From positions 12,313,726-12,377,725 of the forward strand of contig CM045737.1 in NCBI GenBank assembly GCA_024760905.1: DNA of 64,000 nt, given 5' to 3'. Positions 11,167 through 24,092 of the stretch are shown here, piece by piece. The notes beneath the pieces were generated by a model that was given only the letters and a program-made list of their open reading frames with translations, had not been told where the DNA came from and ran no database searches. Position 1 is the first letter of the stretch, and every line of letters begins with the position of its first letter. The position numbers and the translations under genes are program-made. The DNA is from Plotosus lineatus. Lineage: Eukaryota > Chordata > Actinopteri > Siluriformes > Plotosidae.

Positions 11167-11614
11167 CAGGGATCCCTCGCTACTTCGCACTTTAATCCAT
11201 GCGGTTTCAGTGCATCACTTTTTTTTCTTTTAAATATTCATTGAATTAAAAAACAAGGAAATTAAGGAAGAAGAGAGGAAAAGGTTAAGGACGATGCCAC
11301 AAAAACAAGGCCAATTATGCAAAAAAACAAAAAACAAAACCAAAAAAAACAACCCAAAACCCCCCAACAAAACTACTTACATTTTTTATGCGACACATCT
11401 GTGTGTGTGTGTGTGTGTGTATTTATATTTTATTTTATTTTTGAATGTTTACTTGTTATTATAAGCATGTATAGCATTGAATATGTATTTATTGATATTA
11501 TATACACATACATCTGCATATACATCAGTCAGAGGGGTCGATCCTACTACGCGGAATTCAATAGTTGCGGTGAGATCTCTGTCCCAATTAACCGCGGAAA
11601 GTGAGGGATCCCTG
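11167..11614. mobile_element. Tigger-like MITE with CAGGGATCCCTCGCTACTTC ends, copy 1
   Basis: Inverted ends CAGGGATCCCTCGCTACTTC and GAGGGATCCCTG are flanked by TA on both sides. The body is A-rich and non-coding. Other copies lie at about 38831-39809, 41097-41560 and 46300-46709; all share the 'tgtatttattgatattata' block near the middle. Confidence 0.8.
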
Positions 11615-12060
11615 TATTATGTCTTTGCTAACAGCACATCACAATCTCAGTTTGCACTGGTATTTTTTTTCTACATGTATGATATAGCCAAAAGTCACAC
11701 CTACATCATTTGATTGACAGCTTTATGTCTGTGTTGTACATGGAGTTTATTGCTGACCATCTGGTACAACGAAGGAAAGCAATAACACCAAATGGAAGTA
11801 CAGTACTATGGTTATTGCTGAGGATATTTTATGTGGGTGAGCTGCTAATTACTGTACACAATATGTAAATTAATTTGGAAATACAAAGCAAGCACGAATG
11901 TGTATGAATCCGTAAATTTGAAAAAAAAAAAAAAAAAAAAAACAGAACAGAAACACACACACTGCTTGTAGCTGCATAATATGCATACATGCTGATCTTT
12001 TACTTTAAATTTACTAGATATTCCATTCTAAAACAAAAATAAATTAAAAAAAAAATGACT
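11615..12060. other. AT-rich intronic sequence
   Basis: Contains a poly-A run at 11921-11943. No gene recognised. Confidence 0.5.
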
Positions 12061-12405
12061 GGCAGCCCGGTGGTGTAGTCGTTAGCATGTCTGACTCACA
12101 GCAAATAGGTTATTATTCCCAGCCTCAGACATTTTTTTGTCTGGAGTTTGCATGTTCTCTCCATGCTTGCATTGATTTCCTCTGGGTCCTCAAGTTTCCT
12201 TCCATGGTCCAAGGACGTGCACATTAGGGGAAATGGTCGTTGGAAATTGCCCCTGGGTGTCTGTGTGAGTGTAAATGGTTAATGAAATGTAAATGTGAGT
12301 TGTAAATAAACCTGCAATGGTCTGCTGAGCTGTGCAGAGTGTAACCAGCCGTCACCCAGTGTAACGTGAGATAGGCAACAGTCTCCCTGTGATCCTTGTA
12401 TGATT
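12061..12405 (+). repeat. mermaid/DANA-type SINE, diverged
   Basis: Head 'ggcagcccggtggtgtagtc' with A-box-like spacing, body 'ggagtttgcatgttctctcc', and a tail resembling 'gataggcaacagtctccctg'. Heavily mutated. Confidence 0.65.
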
Positions 12406-12603
12406 AATCCATTCAGCAAATCACTGAGAGACTTCCATGACTAAGTATTTAAAATCATTATATTGTTCTTATTGTTCTTATGGTTCACTCAGAGTAAATC
12501 AGAAATGTTTACTGTAATGTTAGCATGGCTCCAAGTTTTTATTTTTAGTTTTCATTTTGGATTTTTTTTTTTTTAATAACATGGATATTAAGAGCAAAGA
12601 GCA

Positions 12604-13540
12604 GTGGCAGTGGTGGCCTGGTGGTGAAGGTGCTGGATCACTGATCCTAAGGTTGGGGGGGTTCGAGTCCCATTCTCCACAAGGTTGTCACTGCCCCCCC
12701 TTCCCCCCAGTGCAGTTGACTGGGTTATCAAAGGCCAGCCATGTCTCTCATTGTCTATGGTAAGAGGTTTATGTGAAACAGGGGTCGGGAACCTATGGCT
12801 CGCGAGCCAGATGTGGCTCTTTTGATGACTGTATCTGGCTCTCAGATAAATCAGGTGGCCTTTCTTAACAGAATAACGAATACGTACATAATTTCACTGT
12901 CATTTAAATAAAAATACAAAAAAAGCCATCAAATAAAACAAAAACAGATGAATAAATTTCACGCATTTAAATGTATACATCTATTTTCAATGCCACGTCA
13001 CTGTGGCGCGCAGCGGAGAGCCAATCCTTTCTGTAAGCCAGTGTGTGGGCGAGTCCGATACCTTCAAACTCTAATTTTATAGGAATATAACAATAGCCAC
13101 AAACTGCGTGTGTTGTTTTTGGGTAAAGAGGTACATTTCGTCGATTTTGATCAGCTCATTTCCACGATGCCAAGCACAGCTGGCAAGCAAATGGGCAGAC
13201 ATGGAAAAACTTCAACCCGCAGACCAGCTGATTGTCAAAACTTGGAACGTGCTTCCTGTCACATAAACACTACAGCTTGTGATTCCTGTCGTATTGACCA
13301 TGAGTCTTATTATACTCTCCGCTGCTCTCTTAGTCAAAAAGGTTTCCGACCTCTGATGTAAAAGAACCATTGCTGACGTTCGTAAAGAGGAGCTGCAAAG
13401 CTATCAGCGTGTTTCTGTCCCTTGCTAAAGGGTTGTGTCAGGAAGGGCATCCGATGTAAATACCTATGCCAAATCAAACGTGCAAATCATTCACTGTGGC
13501 GACCCCTGATAAAGGGAAAAGGCCAAACAGAATTGATAGA
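12604..13540 (+). repeat. tRNA SINE (type 1) with RTE-type tail, split by a hAT
   Basis: The head has 'ggtggcctggtggtgaaggt' and the B-box GGTTCGAGTCC. The body continues to 12778, is interrupted by the hAT-like element 12779-13355, and resumes with 'aagaaccattgctgacgttc'. The tail ends in 'cactgtggcgacccctgata', the same tail type as the RTE LINE at 2894-2945. Confidence 0.8.
12779..13355 (+). mobile_element. hAT (Charlie/Zaphod-like) deletion derivative
   Basis: It starts CAGGGGTCGGGAACCTATGG and ends GGTTTCCGACCTCTG (inverted). Flanks ATGTGAAA (12771-12778) and ATGTAAAA (13356-13363) are an 8-bp duplication with one mismatch, and the host SINE is continuous across it. The inner part (about 13150-13270) matches in reverse the segment at 59700-59800, which encodes the C-terminal part of a hAT transposase. 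Confidence 0.85.
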
Positions 13541-13799
13541 TTAAGAGCAAAGAGCAAGTATACATGAGCAGCCTTCCCCTACAAACCGCATGCCAGTACA
13601 TAAATAACTCGCTCCTTACATGATGTCGGTCACTTTTGCGTATGTCAGCTGTGGCACTGTCATCAGAATCATTTCATTCTCAATATTTCCTGAGAGGGAG
13701 TAAGACACAAGGAGAAGATGCAAATTGGAGAAATTAGAATGTGAGATAAAGGTTTTGAGATGCACCTATGGATAATAGGCACATATTGGAAAAAGTCTT
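13541..13799. other. Unique sequence, nothing recognised
   Basis: Short AT-rich stretch between the split SINE and the pogo-like element. Confidence 0.4.
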
Positions 13800-14582
13800 G
13801 ATTTTTTATTTATTTATTTATTTTTTTTGACTAATTGACCGTGAATTTCTTTTTTTCTTCTTTTTTTTGATATACCGTTGACAAGTCCCTCCCTGCAGCA
13901 CGTTGCTCAACCCCCATGTGCGAACTCGTTCTTCTAGCTGTGGCCATCTAGCTTTTAGCCCACGATTAGCTTTTAGCTTTTTAGCGATCAGCATTTTTTT
14001 GTTTTCTTCATTGCAGGTATAATAATCTCTGCTTTTCTGCCTTCTTGTTAGAATTATATGTAATAGTTTCACTACCTGGACGTGAAGATGCAACTGCACT
14101 GTTGAAAAGCCTCTCCCTGATGCACGTGCTCAGGCACCCACACGTGAGCTCATTGCTCTAGCTGTGGCCATCTATCTTTTAGCCCGTGATTAGCTCGTTT
14201 TGTTTTCTTCATTGCAGTAATAGTAATCTCAGTTTTTCTTCAGTCCCTCACAAGTTTCTCATTCACTCCAAGCTTTCTTTCTTCTGCTCGATTACCATTT
14301 TCTGATGCATATTTCATTACTTGCAGCTTGTAATCCGCAGAATATGATTTTCTTTTTGGGGCTATTTCTTCAGTGGTGGATGAGCAGGTACTGGTGCCCA
14401 AGCCTTGAGTGCCCTCTTGTGGTTCCGAGTGTAAAAATAACAAACATGTGAAATGGTGTTTGTTATGATGACGAACAGAATTACATGTAATAATTTAACA
14501 TATAAGTCACTCTGGAGTATTAGTCGCACAGTCAGCCAAAGTATGAAAAAAAATTGTGCCTTATAGTCTGGAAAATACGGTA
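13800..14582 (-). mobile_element. pogo-like DNA transposon remnant
   Basis: The right end reads, on the minus strand, as a 'taccgtattttccagacta' terminus next to TA. On the minus strand 14340-14240 encodes 'PKRKSYSADYKLQVMKYASE' and 'RKLGVNEKLVRD', which resembles the N-terminal DNA-binding (Brinker-like) domain of pogo/Tigger-type transposases. The segment around 13930-14030 is partly repeated at 14155-14220 ('agctgtggccatctatcttt' and a variant). The left terminus is not defined. Confidence 0.6.
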
Positions 14583-14931
<349 letters not shown>

Positions 14932-15110
14932 AATGCTAAGATGCTGTATTACTGATCTTAAGGTTGGGGGTTCAAGCCCCCTTGTCAACGGTTGTCCACC
15001 CAGTGCAATTAACTGTGTTACCAAGGGCTGGTCATGTCTGTCACTGTCTGTGGTGGGAGGTTCGTGTAAAAGAACCATTGCTGACTTTCGTCAAGAGTAC
15101 TTCTTCACAA
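14932..15110 (+). repeat. tRNA SINE (type 1) fragment
   Basis: Contains 'aaggttgggggttcaagccc' (B-box region) and 'aagaaccattgctgactttc'. Truncated at both ends. Confidence 0.75.
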
Positions 15111-16274
15111 AATTAAAACAGAAACACATTCCCTACATTTAAGTCAAGTGATGTGGGCTAACTCACCAAGTCAACATTTTGTGAGAGGAGGAATCCCTCG
15201 TAGCATAGTAACATCACTGGTAGTGTTTTGTTTTAAATTTGGTTCCTGTCCCGTTTCTGGAACGGCTTGTTGATGAGAATGTTCAACAGAAAAGCATCTC
15301 AGAATGCACAACACATCAAACATTGAGATAGATCGAGTGCAAAAGCAGAAGATCTTGTTGGGTTCCACGTCTGTTAGTCAAGAATAGGAAGTTGAAGAGG
15401 CTACAGGGAGTACAGGGTGTTTACATAGAATGTACAGTGTGGTCTGATAAATCTTGGATGGTAGGGTCAGAATTTGGTGTCTGCATCATGGATCCATGTG
15501 CCTTGACGATGTGCCTTGTGTCATCAGACCAGGCAGGTGGAGGAAGTGTGGTGATACTTGAGCTAGGTTTCTGCCTCCGATGACCCTAGTCGGATTAAGT
15601 GGCTTGGCAAAAGAGTGAGTGAGTGAGTGAGTAAATGTCTGGTATTGAATTCTATACTCGAAGTTCTGCTCGGGGTAATTTACATGTATTTGTAGTTTGA
15701 CTGGGGGGAAAAAAAGGGATTTAATTAGGATGGTCAAAAGACAAACCTACAAGCTACCTCTGATTTCAACAAAACCGCCATACATATGATACTGCTCTTA
15801 TCCAGGCAATATTACACCCTTTCATATCTCAGTGATGAGTCAACTTACTATGTAATTTAGTGCCTCTGTGAACTCCTGTAGTCTGCAGCAACAAACCCAA
15901 GTGGTCTTCTCAATCAGCAGACTGAAGGTTGGGGGATGGACCGGCTGCTCTATGGCTCTGCTGTATTAAACTTTAATAAAGTGTGAAGAAACAGAACTGT
16001 GTGTCCGTGTGAGCATGCACACCGATCTACTGGCCTCATTACTGGGGTGTGGGGCTTAATAATGCTGGGTGGCCACTGAAACACGTACAGATGCAGCACC
16101 TCTGGAAAGAGCAGACCTTATGTAAATAAGACATTTTTTTTTAATTTTCAAATGCATATAAATCTAAGAGATGACAAATTCAATAATCAGCCATAACATT
16201 GAAATATTACGACCAATAACATTGATGATGATGCGGTGATGACATTGATTGGAAGATTTTTTTTTTTTTTGATA
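15111..16274. other. Intronic sequence, no gene recognised
   Basis: A short decayed SINE tail lies at about 15585-15640 (GTGA repeats). Otherwise unique sequence without features I can name. Confidence 0.45.
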
Positions 16275-16580
16275 TACAGTACTGTACTGTATTAATCCCA
16301 TGAAGGAAATTTCGCCTCTGCATTAACCTATCCAAAGTGAAGGCACACACACAAATGCATCCACCACCACCACACACACATACAGAGAGCGCATGCACAT
16401 GCTCGTAGCAGTGGGCTGCCACACATTGCAGCAGAGAGCAGTTTGGGGTTGGGTGCCTTGCTCAAGGGCACTTCAGCCATGGATGTGGAGGAATGGAAGG
16501 TGCTGCACAAATCCTCCGGACTCCACACATTTTTCCTACTGGATAGAGAATCATATCAGACAAGGATCTTTCTGACCATT
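16275..16580 (-). repeat. tRNA SINE (type 3), reverse
   Basis: Tail 'tattaatcccatgaaggaaa', then 'gcagtgggctgccacacatt' and 'ccttgctcaagggcacttca', all in reverse order relative to 22390-22735. Confidence 0.7.
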
Positions 16581-16886
16581 AGGTCGTGGCTGCCGTGGTG
16601 ATGGTAATGTTATGACTGATCAGTGTATACCCATGATGGTGTTTTTAGCCTGGGAATTTTATACCATGTTTATAAGGCCATTAATTTTGGTAAGATGTGT
16701 GGGGTTCCAGGAGAATGATAAAAATCTTGGCTGTCAAACTGAAACCATTAAAGAAAATTTTCACATTTGGACTTTTGTATATCCCAAATTCTTAAAGTAC
16801 TTCCGGTTGAGAAATGTGCTAAAGGAAAACATTTTGTTTACTAAGGGTCTACAAATGGCATTTCATATCTATATGGGACATTCAGG

Positions 16887-17215
16887 GTGGCACGGTGACA
16901 CCGTTGTTATCGCATCTGCCTCACGGCAGGAAGGCCTGGGTTTGATTCCCGAGCTCGGGCGTTAATGTGTGGAGTTTGTATGTTATCTCCGTCCTCACGT
17001 GGGTTTCCTTCAGGTATTCTGGTTTCCTCCCACAGTCCAAAAACATTCACAATAGGCTGTTTGAGGTGTGGGTTCTCATTGATTGTGAATGGTTGTATGT
17101 ATTAGCCTGCAATGGCCTGGGGAGCTGTTTGGGGTGGAGGTTGTCTTTGCCCATGGTTGGATAAGATGGGCACCAGCCCTCCCACAACCCTAATTAGGAT
17201 AAAGAAGCTTAGAAA
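16887..17215 (+). repeat. mermaid/DANA-type SINE
   Basis: Head 'gggtggcacggtgacaccgt', B-box-like GGTTTGATTCC, body 'gtgtggagtttgtatgttat', tail 'ccctaattaggataaagaag'. Near full length. Confidence 0.85.
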
Positions 17216-17349
17216 ATGAATGAAGGAGTGAATTTTTTTGAAACTGGGACAAATTAATAGAGAAACCACTGCCCAACACATACCACATGGTCAAATAGAG
17301 CAGGTCAGATAAAATAATTTGGATACATCTAGCGGCGGAAATATATATA

Positions 17350-18569
17350 CAGTGGTACTTCGTCTAACAAGTGTCTCTTATAATGATTTTTCCTTGATAC
17401 GAGCTTCAAACCCGACAAAAATCTGCTCCATCCAATGAGCAAAAATTCACTTTATGAGCTCCTGCGCGCAACTATAACTAGTGTTTACTGCACTTCATAT
17501 CGTTTGCGCTGTGCTTTTTTCCTTACACCATAGTACGACAATGAGAGCGCCACTGTCCACTACTGGAGTGGATGCACAATTACACTTAATTCTAGTACAG
17601 TGTTGCAAAAAAGCATGTTCCCCAGGGTCATACGCGCCCTTCCCCTGGCATCACACCCCCCACTATTTGAGAAGCACTGACCTTGTGGGAGCTCACCACG
17701 AGTCTTTCCTCGCTGGCATTCATAGCGTGCACACGCACAAAATTCATCCTCGCCCAGTCAATGATTGGAAGGGTTAGTTAACTTATTGTTTATTCTTGTT
17801 TTATTATTACTAATTATTATTAATGTTAATGTACATGTATCAATATTATGAAATATTTATTGTTTTTACATGTTTATCTTTAAGATATTAGGTCAAAGGT
17901 ACGTGTTTGTTACGAGTTTCAAACCCGACAAAAATCTGCTCCATCCAATGAGCAAAAATTCACTTTATGAGCTCCTGCGCGCAACTATAACTAGTGTTTA
18001 CTGCACTTCATATCGTTTGCGCTGTGCTTTGTTCCTTACACCATAGTACGACAATGAGAGCGCCACTGTCCACTACTGGAGTGGATGCACAATTACACTT
18101 AATTCTAGTACAGTGTTGCAAAAAAGCATGTTCCCCAGGGTCATACGCGCCCTTCCCCTGGCATCACACCTCCACTATTTGAGAAGCAATGACCTTGTGG
18201 GAGCTCACCACGAGTCTTTCCTCGCTGGCATTCGTAGCATGCACACACACAAAATTCATCCTCGCCCAGTCAATGATTGGAAGGGTTAGTTAACTTATTG
18301 TTTATTCTTGTTTTATTATTACTAATTATTATTAATGTTAATGAACATGTATCAATATTATGAAATATTTATTGTTTTTACATGTTTATCTTTAAGATAT
18401 TAGGTCAAAGGTACGTGTTTGTGGCGGTTATATGAGTTTGGGAGGGGGTTGGAACGGATTAATTGGTTTTCTGTTATTTCCTATGGGAATAATTGTTTCA
18501 TCTAACAAACCTTTTGGCTTACGAGCTCGCCCTCGGAACGGATTAAATTCGTGAGACAAGATACCACTG
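17350..18569. mobile_element. Tigger-like element with a 513-bp internal tandem duplication
   Basis: Ends CAGTGGTACTTCGTCTAAC and GAGACAAGATACCACTG are inverted and flanked by TA. Inside, 17399-17911 is repeated directly as 17912 to about 18422 with only a few differences. The repeated unit itself contains a piece of the hAT family seen at 7307-7887 ('actatttgagaagcactg'). Confidence 0.8.
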
Positions 18570-19934
18570 TATATTGTAATTGTGTGGGTACAAATTGCGA
18601 TTTTTGTTGTTGTTGTTGTTGTTGTTCCTTATGTTCCTTGTATTTCATGTCATCCTATCACTGAAGTATCATCTCAAAGTGTGGATGCTAGTGCTTGCAG
18701 TCAAGATCTTGCATTTAAATGTATAGCAAAGATAGCTGTTCCTGATTTTTTTTTTTTTTTTTTTACTTTGTGGACTGAGAATCGCACATCAGTTTACCGT
18801 TACAGGTGTAACCAGTGCTATCCATGGCAGTTACATATTGTAAAATGAGGGTTGAGGATCCGTGTTAAAGGCTGTCACACATATTTATGTCTAAGGATAG
18901 ACAATGGTAAAGAGAACTGTTCAAAAAGAGATTGACAAGAAACATTTTGCTATTGAAAGCCAAGAACTTAAGTTGATTGCTAGACGGGGTATCCATCGTG
19001 GATTTTTTTGGCAGCGGTAGGAAACTGTAGAACCTGTAGAACATCTGTCGCAATACAGATGATCCCTCTGCTATTCTGTGCTTTAAGTCATTACGCAGGG
19101 ATGATGGGAGTTGGCTGGGACGTTATCAGTAATGTGTGTGAGTGTAAACGTCATGACTGAAAAAGCTTTTGTGAGCTGTTTCAATCTCTTTCTAGTCAAG
19201 TCTGCACTTCTCTGGAGCAGAGACTGGATTCAGTGTAAAGGTCTATAAGCTCACAGTCATTCCTCCTCCTCCTCCTCCTCCTCCTCCTCCTATTCTCTGT
19301 TTTCTCTATAATACATGGTTCTCATTCATTAAGAGCACAATTACTGGCTCTGAGTCCGTCAGGTGGAAAAGCATTCTTTCTTTTATTTGTTTTGCTTTCT
19401 TTCACTCATCTCCCTTTTTATCCTTTTCCTCTTCACAGAGGGAGAACCAAGGAATAAGTGAGTCATAATTATCGTGTTGGTATCGCCATTCATTGGTGTC
19501 AGGGAGATTTGTGGCTTTGGATGGACCGCAGGCAGGACACACAGCTCCCACTGTGTCCACTTCATCGCTGTTTCTGAGCCGTCATTCTTTCTTTATACCT
19601 GGGAATAACACACACTGCCTCCTCCTTGGCTTTCCTCCTCCTGTGTCCTGCTCTCCACACTATAATAATAACTGAACTGGTGTGAAAACAGAAGTAGGAA
19701 TCAGGGGAATGGGGTGGTGGGGTGGTGGGCGATGGATCAACATCATAGATTCAAGCAATGTTGCGAGGAAACACAAAGAGCTTTACTGACATCTGCTGTT
19801 GGGCTGATGGAATTGCATGTATTTGAAGTTTTGGTTTTCTGAGCACCATTGTATGTGGTGGTGGAAGCAGCTTTATCTCAGAAAAAAAAATATATATATA
19901 TATAAGAAAAGCTTATCTGAGATAAAAACATGAG
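18570..19934. other. Intron sequence, no gene recognised
   Basis: Contains (GTT)n at about 18605-18626, poly-T at 18746-18764 and (CTC)n at 19260-19290. No exon or named repeat seen. Confidence 0.45.
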
Positions 19935-20105
19935 AGCTGAATGTATGTCAAGGCAGACTACACCCTGGACAGGTCGCCAGGCTATCACAGAGACATGCTG
20001 ATGGCTATGCAGCTTATTTTTGACAAACATCAGCAAATGTTCTTTGACATGCCTCTTAGCACAGACCCTGAGAGACATGGCCGGCCTTTGATAGTTTTTA
20101 CCTGC
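19935..20105 (-). repeat. SINE (type 1 body) fragment, reverse
   Basis: Segments 'ctacaccctggacaggtcgc' and 'gagagacatggccggccttt' identify it. Confidence 0.7.
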
Positions 20106-20783
20106 ACTGGAGCCGCACTAAATACCGAGCTTTCTAATGAATTTTGCACTGGACTAGTTCACTTTCTCCTTTCCCAGCGCTTATTCGGGTCTGGGATGCA
20201 AGGGCACAGTCATAGGAGGGGGATCCCAGACACTCCTCTTCCTGGCCACATCCATTAACGTCTTGTGAAAGATTCCAAGGTGTTCCCAATCTAGCCGAGA
20301 TATAAAATCTCTCCAGTGTGTTCTAGATCTGCCATCTGCAACAACTCCCCAGGGAAACGTATCCAGTTAATAAGATGAACAATACTTGGAATGTTAAATA
20401 AATGAAAGTAACAAGCATCGCACTTATAGTTATGTATAATATAGTTATGTATAATATAGTTATGTATAATATAGTTATGTTCTCTGACATGAATGATTGT
20501 TTATTGCAGCAATTATTGCTATCTGTATGGTGTATTTTGACACTTTCAGTTGATTCAAGCATTTCAGGAGTGTGATAATATCTTTTAGTAACGCTACACA
20601 GGAATAATGTGATCTCCACCAACCACTAAAATATATATATTTCTAATTATTTTATTTTTTCTTAATATTTATTCTTTTTTATTTTGTTCCAATGTTTTTT
20701 GTTTTTTTTTTAATCTTCAAGAACGTTAGGTTTTACCCACAATTTGACACAGGGATTTTTTTTTTTTTTTTTTTTTTCTCTAG

Positions 20784-20828
20784 GGGAAAGACCCTCTCTA
20801 CGCCAAGATCTGCAAAGGGAAGAAGTGA
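20784..20828 (+). CDS. Terminal coding exon of the unidentified gene (candidate)
   Basis: A long poly-T tract ending 'ttctctag' precedes a phase-0 frame GKDPLYAKICKGKK followed by TGA at 20826-20828. The phase fits both earlier candidate exons (8601-8725 and 10543-10617). Together they would give a Ser/Pro-rich C-terminal region ending in a basic tail, with a tyrosine in an acidic-proline context (DPLY). I do not recognise the protein. The following sequence, including GA, GT and GAT repeats, would then be 3' UTR, but no polyadenylation site could be assigned with confidence. Confidence 0.5.
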   Translation, partial: GKDPLYAKICKGKK

Positions 20829-20974
20829 AGGCTCATGGGTAGACTGCACACAACTGAACAGTGCTCAGGGGGAGCAGGAGACCAAACCCTTAGAGCTGCT
20901 CTGTGTATGTGTGCAAGTGTGTATGATAAGAAAAAAATGTGAATGAAAGTAAGAGAAACAGGAGCGAGGGCGGG

Positions 20975-21033
<59 letters not shown>

Positions 21034-21034
21034 T

Positions 21035-21082
<48 letters not shown>
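20975..21082. repeat. Compound (GA)n(GT)n microsatellite
   Basis: About 56 bp of GA then about 46 bp of GT, just downstream of the candidate stop codon. Confidence 0.95.
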
Positions 21083-21084
<2 letters not shown>

Positions 21085-21276
21085 GTGGTTGCATGAGAAT
21101 GGATGGTATCCAGAGCTCACCTATGATGGATTGCTCCAGCATTCCTGGCCTTCAGTCCCCCTTTGGATCTCACTGTGTCTGGAGAACTGCAAATTGGACG
21201 CTCCTGTCTTCTTTCTGTCTTTCCATCAAGCTGTATGTTTTTTTCCTTCGTTCATGAACTGAAAATGGTAATATTA

Positions 21277-21330
21277 GGTACAGATGATGATGATGATGAT
21301 GATGATGAAGATGAAGACAATAATGAATGA

Positions 21331-21371
<41 letters not shown>

Positions 21372-21403
21372 ATGAGATGATGATGATGATGATGATGATG
21401 ATC
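21277..21403. repeat. (GAT)n repeat block
   Basis: Three GAT-rich runs separated by 'aatgaatgagatgat' spacers. Confidence 0.9.
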
Positions 21404-21492
21404 TCTTTCTCTGCCCACTATGTCATTCTTTTGCTCTCGCTCTCTTTTTGAATTACTTTCAGGCCATCTAGCATAGCTAGGTGGCTCAATTC

Positions 21493-21537
<45 letters not shown>

Positions 21538-22389
21538 GTGAGAGTTCAAGAAATCACTGCTTTATGATCCTACATAATCCCAGTTTGTGCACTGTCATGG
21601 CAGCCTAGTCCAGGCCAGAGCAATCGATTACAGAGTAATCCATTTGATCCATATATAGGATTATGATTCATCTGTTCAGGTTTGTTTGGTTTTGCTCCAC
21701 AGTCTATTTGAGATTCTGCTACTAGAGAGCTATGCAGAAACAAAATAGAGACTTTGTCTTTCTCTGAGGACCTTTCGGATAGAGATGTGACTCAAGGAGT
21801 GATTTTGCCAAAATCTCTCTTTCTTTATTTTTTTCTTTGTTTTTGCGGGAAAGACTTCGGAGCAGCTCATATGGACAAGACTTTGCGACGGAGTGGGCGT
21901 TGTCAAAACAAGCTGAATCTGTGACTGAACTGTTTCTTCTCTATAGCTTTTGTACAATACTTATAACACAAAAAAAAAACAAAAAAAAAAACAAAAACGA
22001 ACAGACAAAAAAAAAACAAAAAAAAAAACAAAACACCATTGACAATAGGATTTTTATTTTGTGAGTGAGTGGAGCCCTTGCGGCTGACCTGAGACATGTT
22101 TTAAGGATAAACATGGCTTTAAGGCATCAGATCATTGATTTGCCTCATTTTGTAAATAACAGTAATGCCAACAATAATGCTGATGCTGATTATAGTGTTC
22201 GTTCTTTTTATCCACCAGACCTCTGTGCCATAAAATAGGCAGGATGAAGTGATGCAAGCTCAACATGGGACCCAAGCAATATTTCCATATGTCCTAAATC
22301 CCTCTCTGTGTTTATTTTGCTGTCAAACACTTGTGCATGTTTTGTTTTCCTAACAACACTGAGCACATTAATTGGATAGAATAATTTGT
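21404..22389. other. Intergenic sequence, no gene recognised
   Basis: Contains (CA)n at 21495-21536 and an A-rich C-interrupted run at 21970-22035. Confidence 0.5.
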
Positions 22390-22735
22390 GGGCAGCCATG
22401 GTCTAATGATTACAGAAGCAAGCGAGGTTGTGACCGAAAGATTGCTGCTTCGATTCCCAAACCGGAAGGAAAATGTGTGGTCGGAGTGAGGGGGGGGGGC
22501 AGCACCTACCCATCCATCACCATTGCGGCTAAAGTGGTATTGAGCAAGGCACCTAACCCCAAAGTTCTCTCCAGGTGCCGCAGTGTGTGGCAGCATCTGC
22601 TCTGAGTGTATGTATTCACAGTTTAATTGTGTGTGGGGGTGGGTGTGGGTGTGTGTGGGGTGTGAGTGGGTGCATTCATTTCTTATGGGTGAAATGCAGA
22701 GCTTAGATTTCCTTGTGGGAGTGGTATAAAAATAA
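22390..22735 (+). repeat. tRNA SINE (type 3), near full length
   Basis: tRNA-like head 'gcagccatggtctaatgatt' with B-box 'gcttcgattccc', body 'ttgagcaaggcacctaaccc' and a GT-rich stretch, ending in 'gggtgaaatgcagagctta'. Comparable copy at 29530-29826. Confidence 0.75.
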
Positions 22736-23372
22736 ATAATAGCAAGCAGTTAAAATACCTCGTCATAGCACCAGGCTTGTTATCTGATACCGGAGTAACT
22801 ACACACACACATTCTCTAGTGGTGAACCTTAATGTTGTGTAATAACCCGGAGCCAGTGATTCTACTCTTAGAACCCCCTGAAGCTCATTCCACCAATATA
22901 CAAAAATGCTCAAGATACATTTTGAAAGTCCACATGATTGTTATTTTTTAAAAGCAATGAATTTTACTATTCGAATTAAAGCTCTACAGATTCACTGGGT
23001 CACGTGCTAATAACGGCAGGGGTATTTTAGTGTGGTCTGAGCACCTTCTCGATCTCTCCCTGCCAGCCGTGTTGCTGTTTGAATTTATTTTATTTTATTT
23101 ATTTATTTTTTAGATTCCTTCAGGCATACTGGCGCAATCACAAAACATGCATGACTTCATTCATTTACATGTGCATTCCCAAACACACCCTCACATACAT
23201 GTGTGATCACACACGGACACACCCACTTAGACTTTCAAGAGTAACTCAACCTTGTTGTCCATTTCATTTTGGAAAATTGGTTTTGGCTTCGCAATAGGTC
23301 CATCAAAACCACAGACCACACCCAGCAACAACTGTATATTATTCTTTTGTTCTTTTTTTAATCCAAATTTAA

Positions 23373-23434
<62 letters not shown>

Positions 23435-23851
23435 TCAAGCAGCCAGTTCTTGTATTTCATTATCTGTTATGACTAATACTCCCTGTTTTATGGCCAGAGT
23501 CCTGTTTTAACCGGAGAGCCATTTTGGCCCTTTAAAGTTCATTAACTTCACTTGGGATATAGAGAAGATTGTAAAACCAGGAGAGACGAAGGATCATTAA
23601 GTCTTTCAGTATGTTTCTAGATCTGTTTGAACTTTACCTCAGCTGATAGTTTGTTAATGTAAAAGTACATCTTATTTTTTATCTCAGTAAAGATCCCATT
23701 CTACAATGGATTTTTAGGAGGTTGTTTTCTTGTTTGTTTGTTTGTTTTTTTCTTTCTCTCGATTTGCATATTCCACCATGTAATACTGTACCAATAAACA
23801 CATGATGAAATTAAACTGCGTCTTTTTTCCTCAGGAGACGAAATGTGTGTG

Positions 23852-23890
<39 letters not shown>
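22736..23890. other. Intergenic sequence with microsatellites
   Basis: (GT)n at 23377-23400 is followed by (GA)n at 23401-23431, and (TA)n lies at 23855-23891. No gene recognised. Confidence 0.5.
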
Positions 23891-23892
<2 letters not shown>

Positions 23893-24087
23893 TCTTCTTT
23901 TCCTTTCAGCTTTTCCCTTCAGGGGTCGCCACAGCAAATGATCTGCCTCCATCTCTCCCTATCCTCTGCATCTTCTTCTCTTACTCCAACGACCTTCATG
24001 TCCGCCTTCACCGCATCCATAAATCTTCTCTTTGGTCTTCCTCTGGACCTTTTGCCTGGTAGTTCCAACCTCAGCATCCTACGACCA
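23891..24087 (-). pseudogene. RTE-clade LINE 3' end fragment
   Basis: Same 3' tail and terminal ORF segment as 2894-3090, in the same orientation. It is cut off at 24087 by a type 1 SINE head. Confidence 0.75.
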
Positions 24088-24092
24088 GGGGC

